From an uncultured Eubacterium sp. (GTDB lineage Bacteria > Bacillota > Clostridia > Lachnospirales > Lachnospiraceae), in contig CAJUIH010000006.1 in NCBI GenBank assembly GCA_910586045.1, positions 1 to 61,636 of the forward strand: a stretch of DNA of 61,636 bases. Reading direction: 5' to 3'. The position numbers were made by a program, and so were the translations under genes. This document shows, one piece after another, positions 61,585 through 61,636 of the stretch; position 1 is the stretch's first letter; each line of letters starts with the position of its first letter. The notes below the pieces were generated by a model. The model made no database searches. It was not told the DNA's origin and saw nothing but the letters and a program-made list of their open reading frames with translations.

Positions 61585-61636
61585 TATATAAACGGCGTAA
61601 AATTTCAGCACAATATCATTTGTTTCTGGCCCGCCG
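61585..61636 (+). repeat. 94-bp interspersed repeat, copy 6 (cut by window end)
   Basis: The first 52 bases of the unit, matching copy 1 over the visible part; the remainder lies beyond the window. Confidence 0.88.

Larger units (their letters stand above)
58097..61636. other. Gene-free origin-side region
   Basis: 3.5 kb without a convincing gene on either strand. It holds four parS sites, three copies of the 94-bp repeat, two nested palindromic elements, a 29-bp direct repeat, a 12-bp hairpin and a run of nine C (about 60555-60563). No perfect TTATCCACA DnaA box was seen here, so oriC and dnaA probably lie further right. Confidence 0.7.

Noticed and set aside
58100..61636. Replication origin itself
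   Set aside because: parS sites are present, but no cluster of TTATCCACA boxes, no dnaA and no clear unwinding element next to them; oriC probably lies beyond the right edge.

Overview
The window looks like the origin-proximal part of the chromosome of a spore-forming, anaerobic Clostridia member, most likely Lachnospiraceae-like. The evidence is family content: SpmA and SpmB, a CwlD-type amidase, a small 2[4Fe-4S] ferredoxin, DUF3881 and DUF4446 proteins, and the order AbiE - decarboxylase - YaaR - HolB - RicT - TrmN6 - RsmI. ParA (Soj), ParB and four perfect parS sites lie at the right end. Almost all core genes are on the minus strand, reading away from that end, as expected if oriC lies just right of the window. 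No dnaA, rRNA gene, CRISPR array or intact transposase gene is present.

Layout. 1-1.5 kb: a partial gene, AT-rich non-coding DNA and an XRE-type regulator. 1.67-8.83 kb: complete F1Fo ATP synthase operon (atpZ, atpI, atpB-E-F-H-A-G-D-C) whose c subunit carries a sodium-type ligand set. 9.1-13.2 kb: a phosphatase-like protein lacking the catalytic Cys, Sua5, a CwlD-type amidase and a GH18/SH3 protein. 13.5-18 kb: small ORF, Ser/Thr kinase, MecA, DUF1858 protein, ferredoxin, MerR regulator. 18.2-22.1 kb: dnaB, rplI, gdpP. 22.2-24.1 kb: MarR regulator and MATE exporter behind a promoter with a palindromic operator. 24.1-29.5 kb: membrane protein, NrnA-like phosphoesterase, rpsR-ssb-rpsF, DUF951, sirtuin, spmB.

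29.6-38.3 kb is an accessory block lying between spmB and spmA, which are normally neighbours. It holds a large helical protein, a lipoprotein relic, an aldo/keto reductase with 4Fe-4S motifs, a small membrane protein with an ABC exporter, a LytTR two-component pair, and the decayed remains of a HigA-like/HipA-like kinase locus. 39.2-48.3 kb: a DUF885 peptidase-like protein, then the rsmI-trmN6-ricT-holB-yaaR-decarboxylase run headed by an AbiE-type pair. 48.4-58.1 kb: an uncharacterised protein, a D,D-carboxypeptidase, trmB, DUF1638, tRNA-Lys(CUU), a repeat-rich membrane-anchored protein, DUF3881, DUF4446, parB and parA. 58.1-61.6 kb: 3.5 kb without a convincing gene, holding the parS cluster, nested palindromic elements and three copies of an interspersed repeat.

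The most unusual feature is a 94-bp interspersed element present in six copies (two bracketing the atp operon, one filling a convergent intergenic gap, three in the origin-side DNA). Its ends form an imperfect inverted repeat, and it also carries two interleaved inverted repeats that allow a pseudoknot-type alternative fold. No known family name could be attached to it from the sequence alone.
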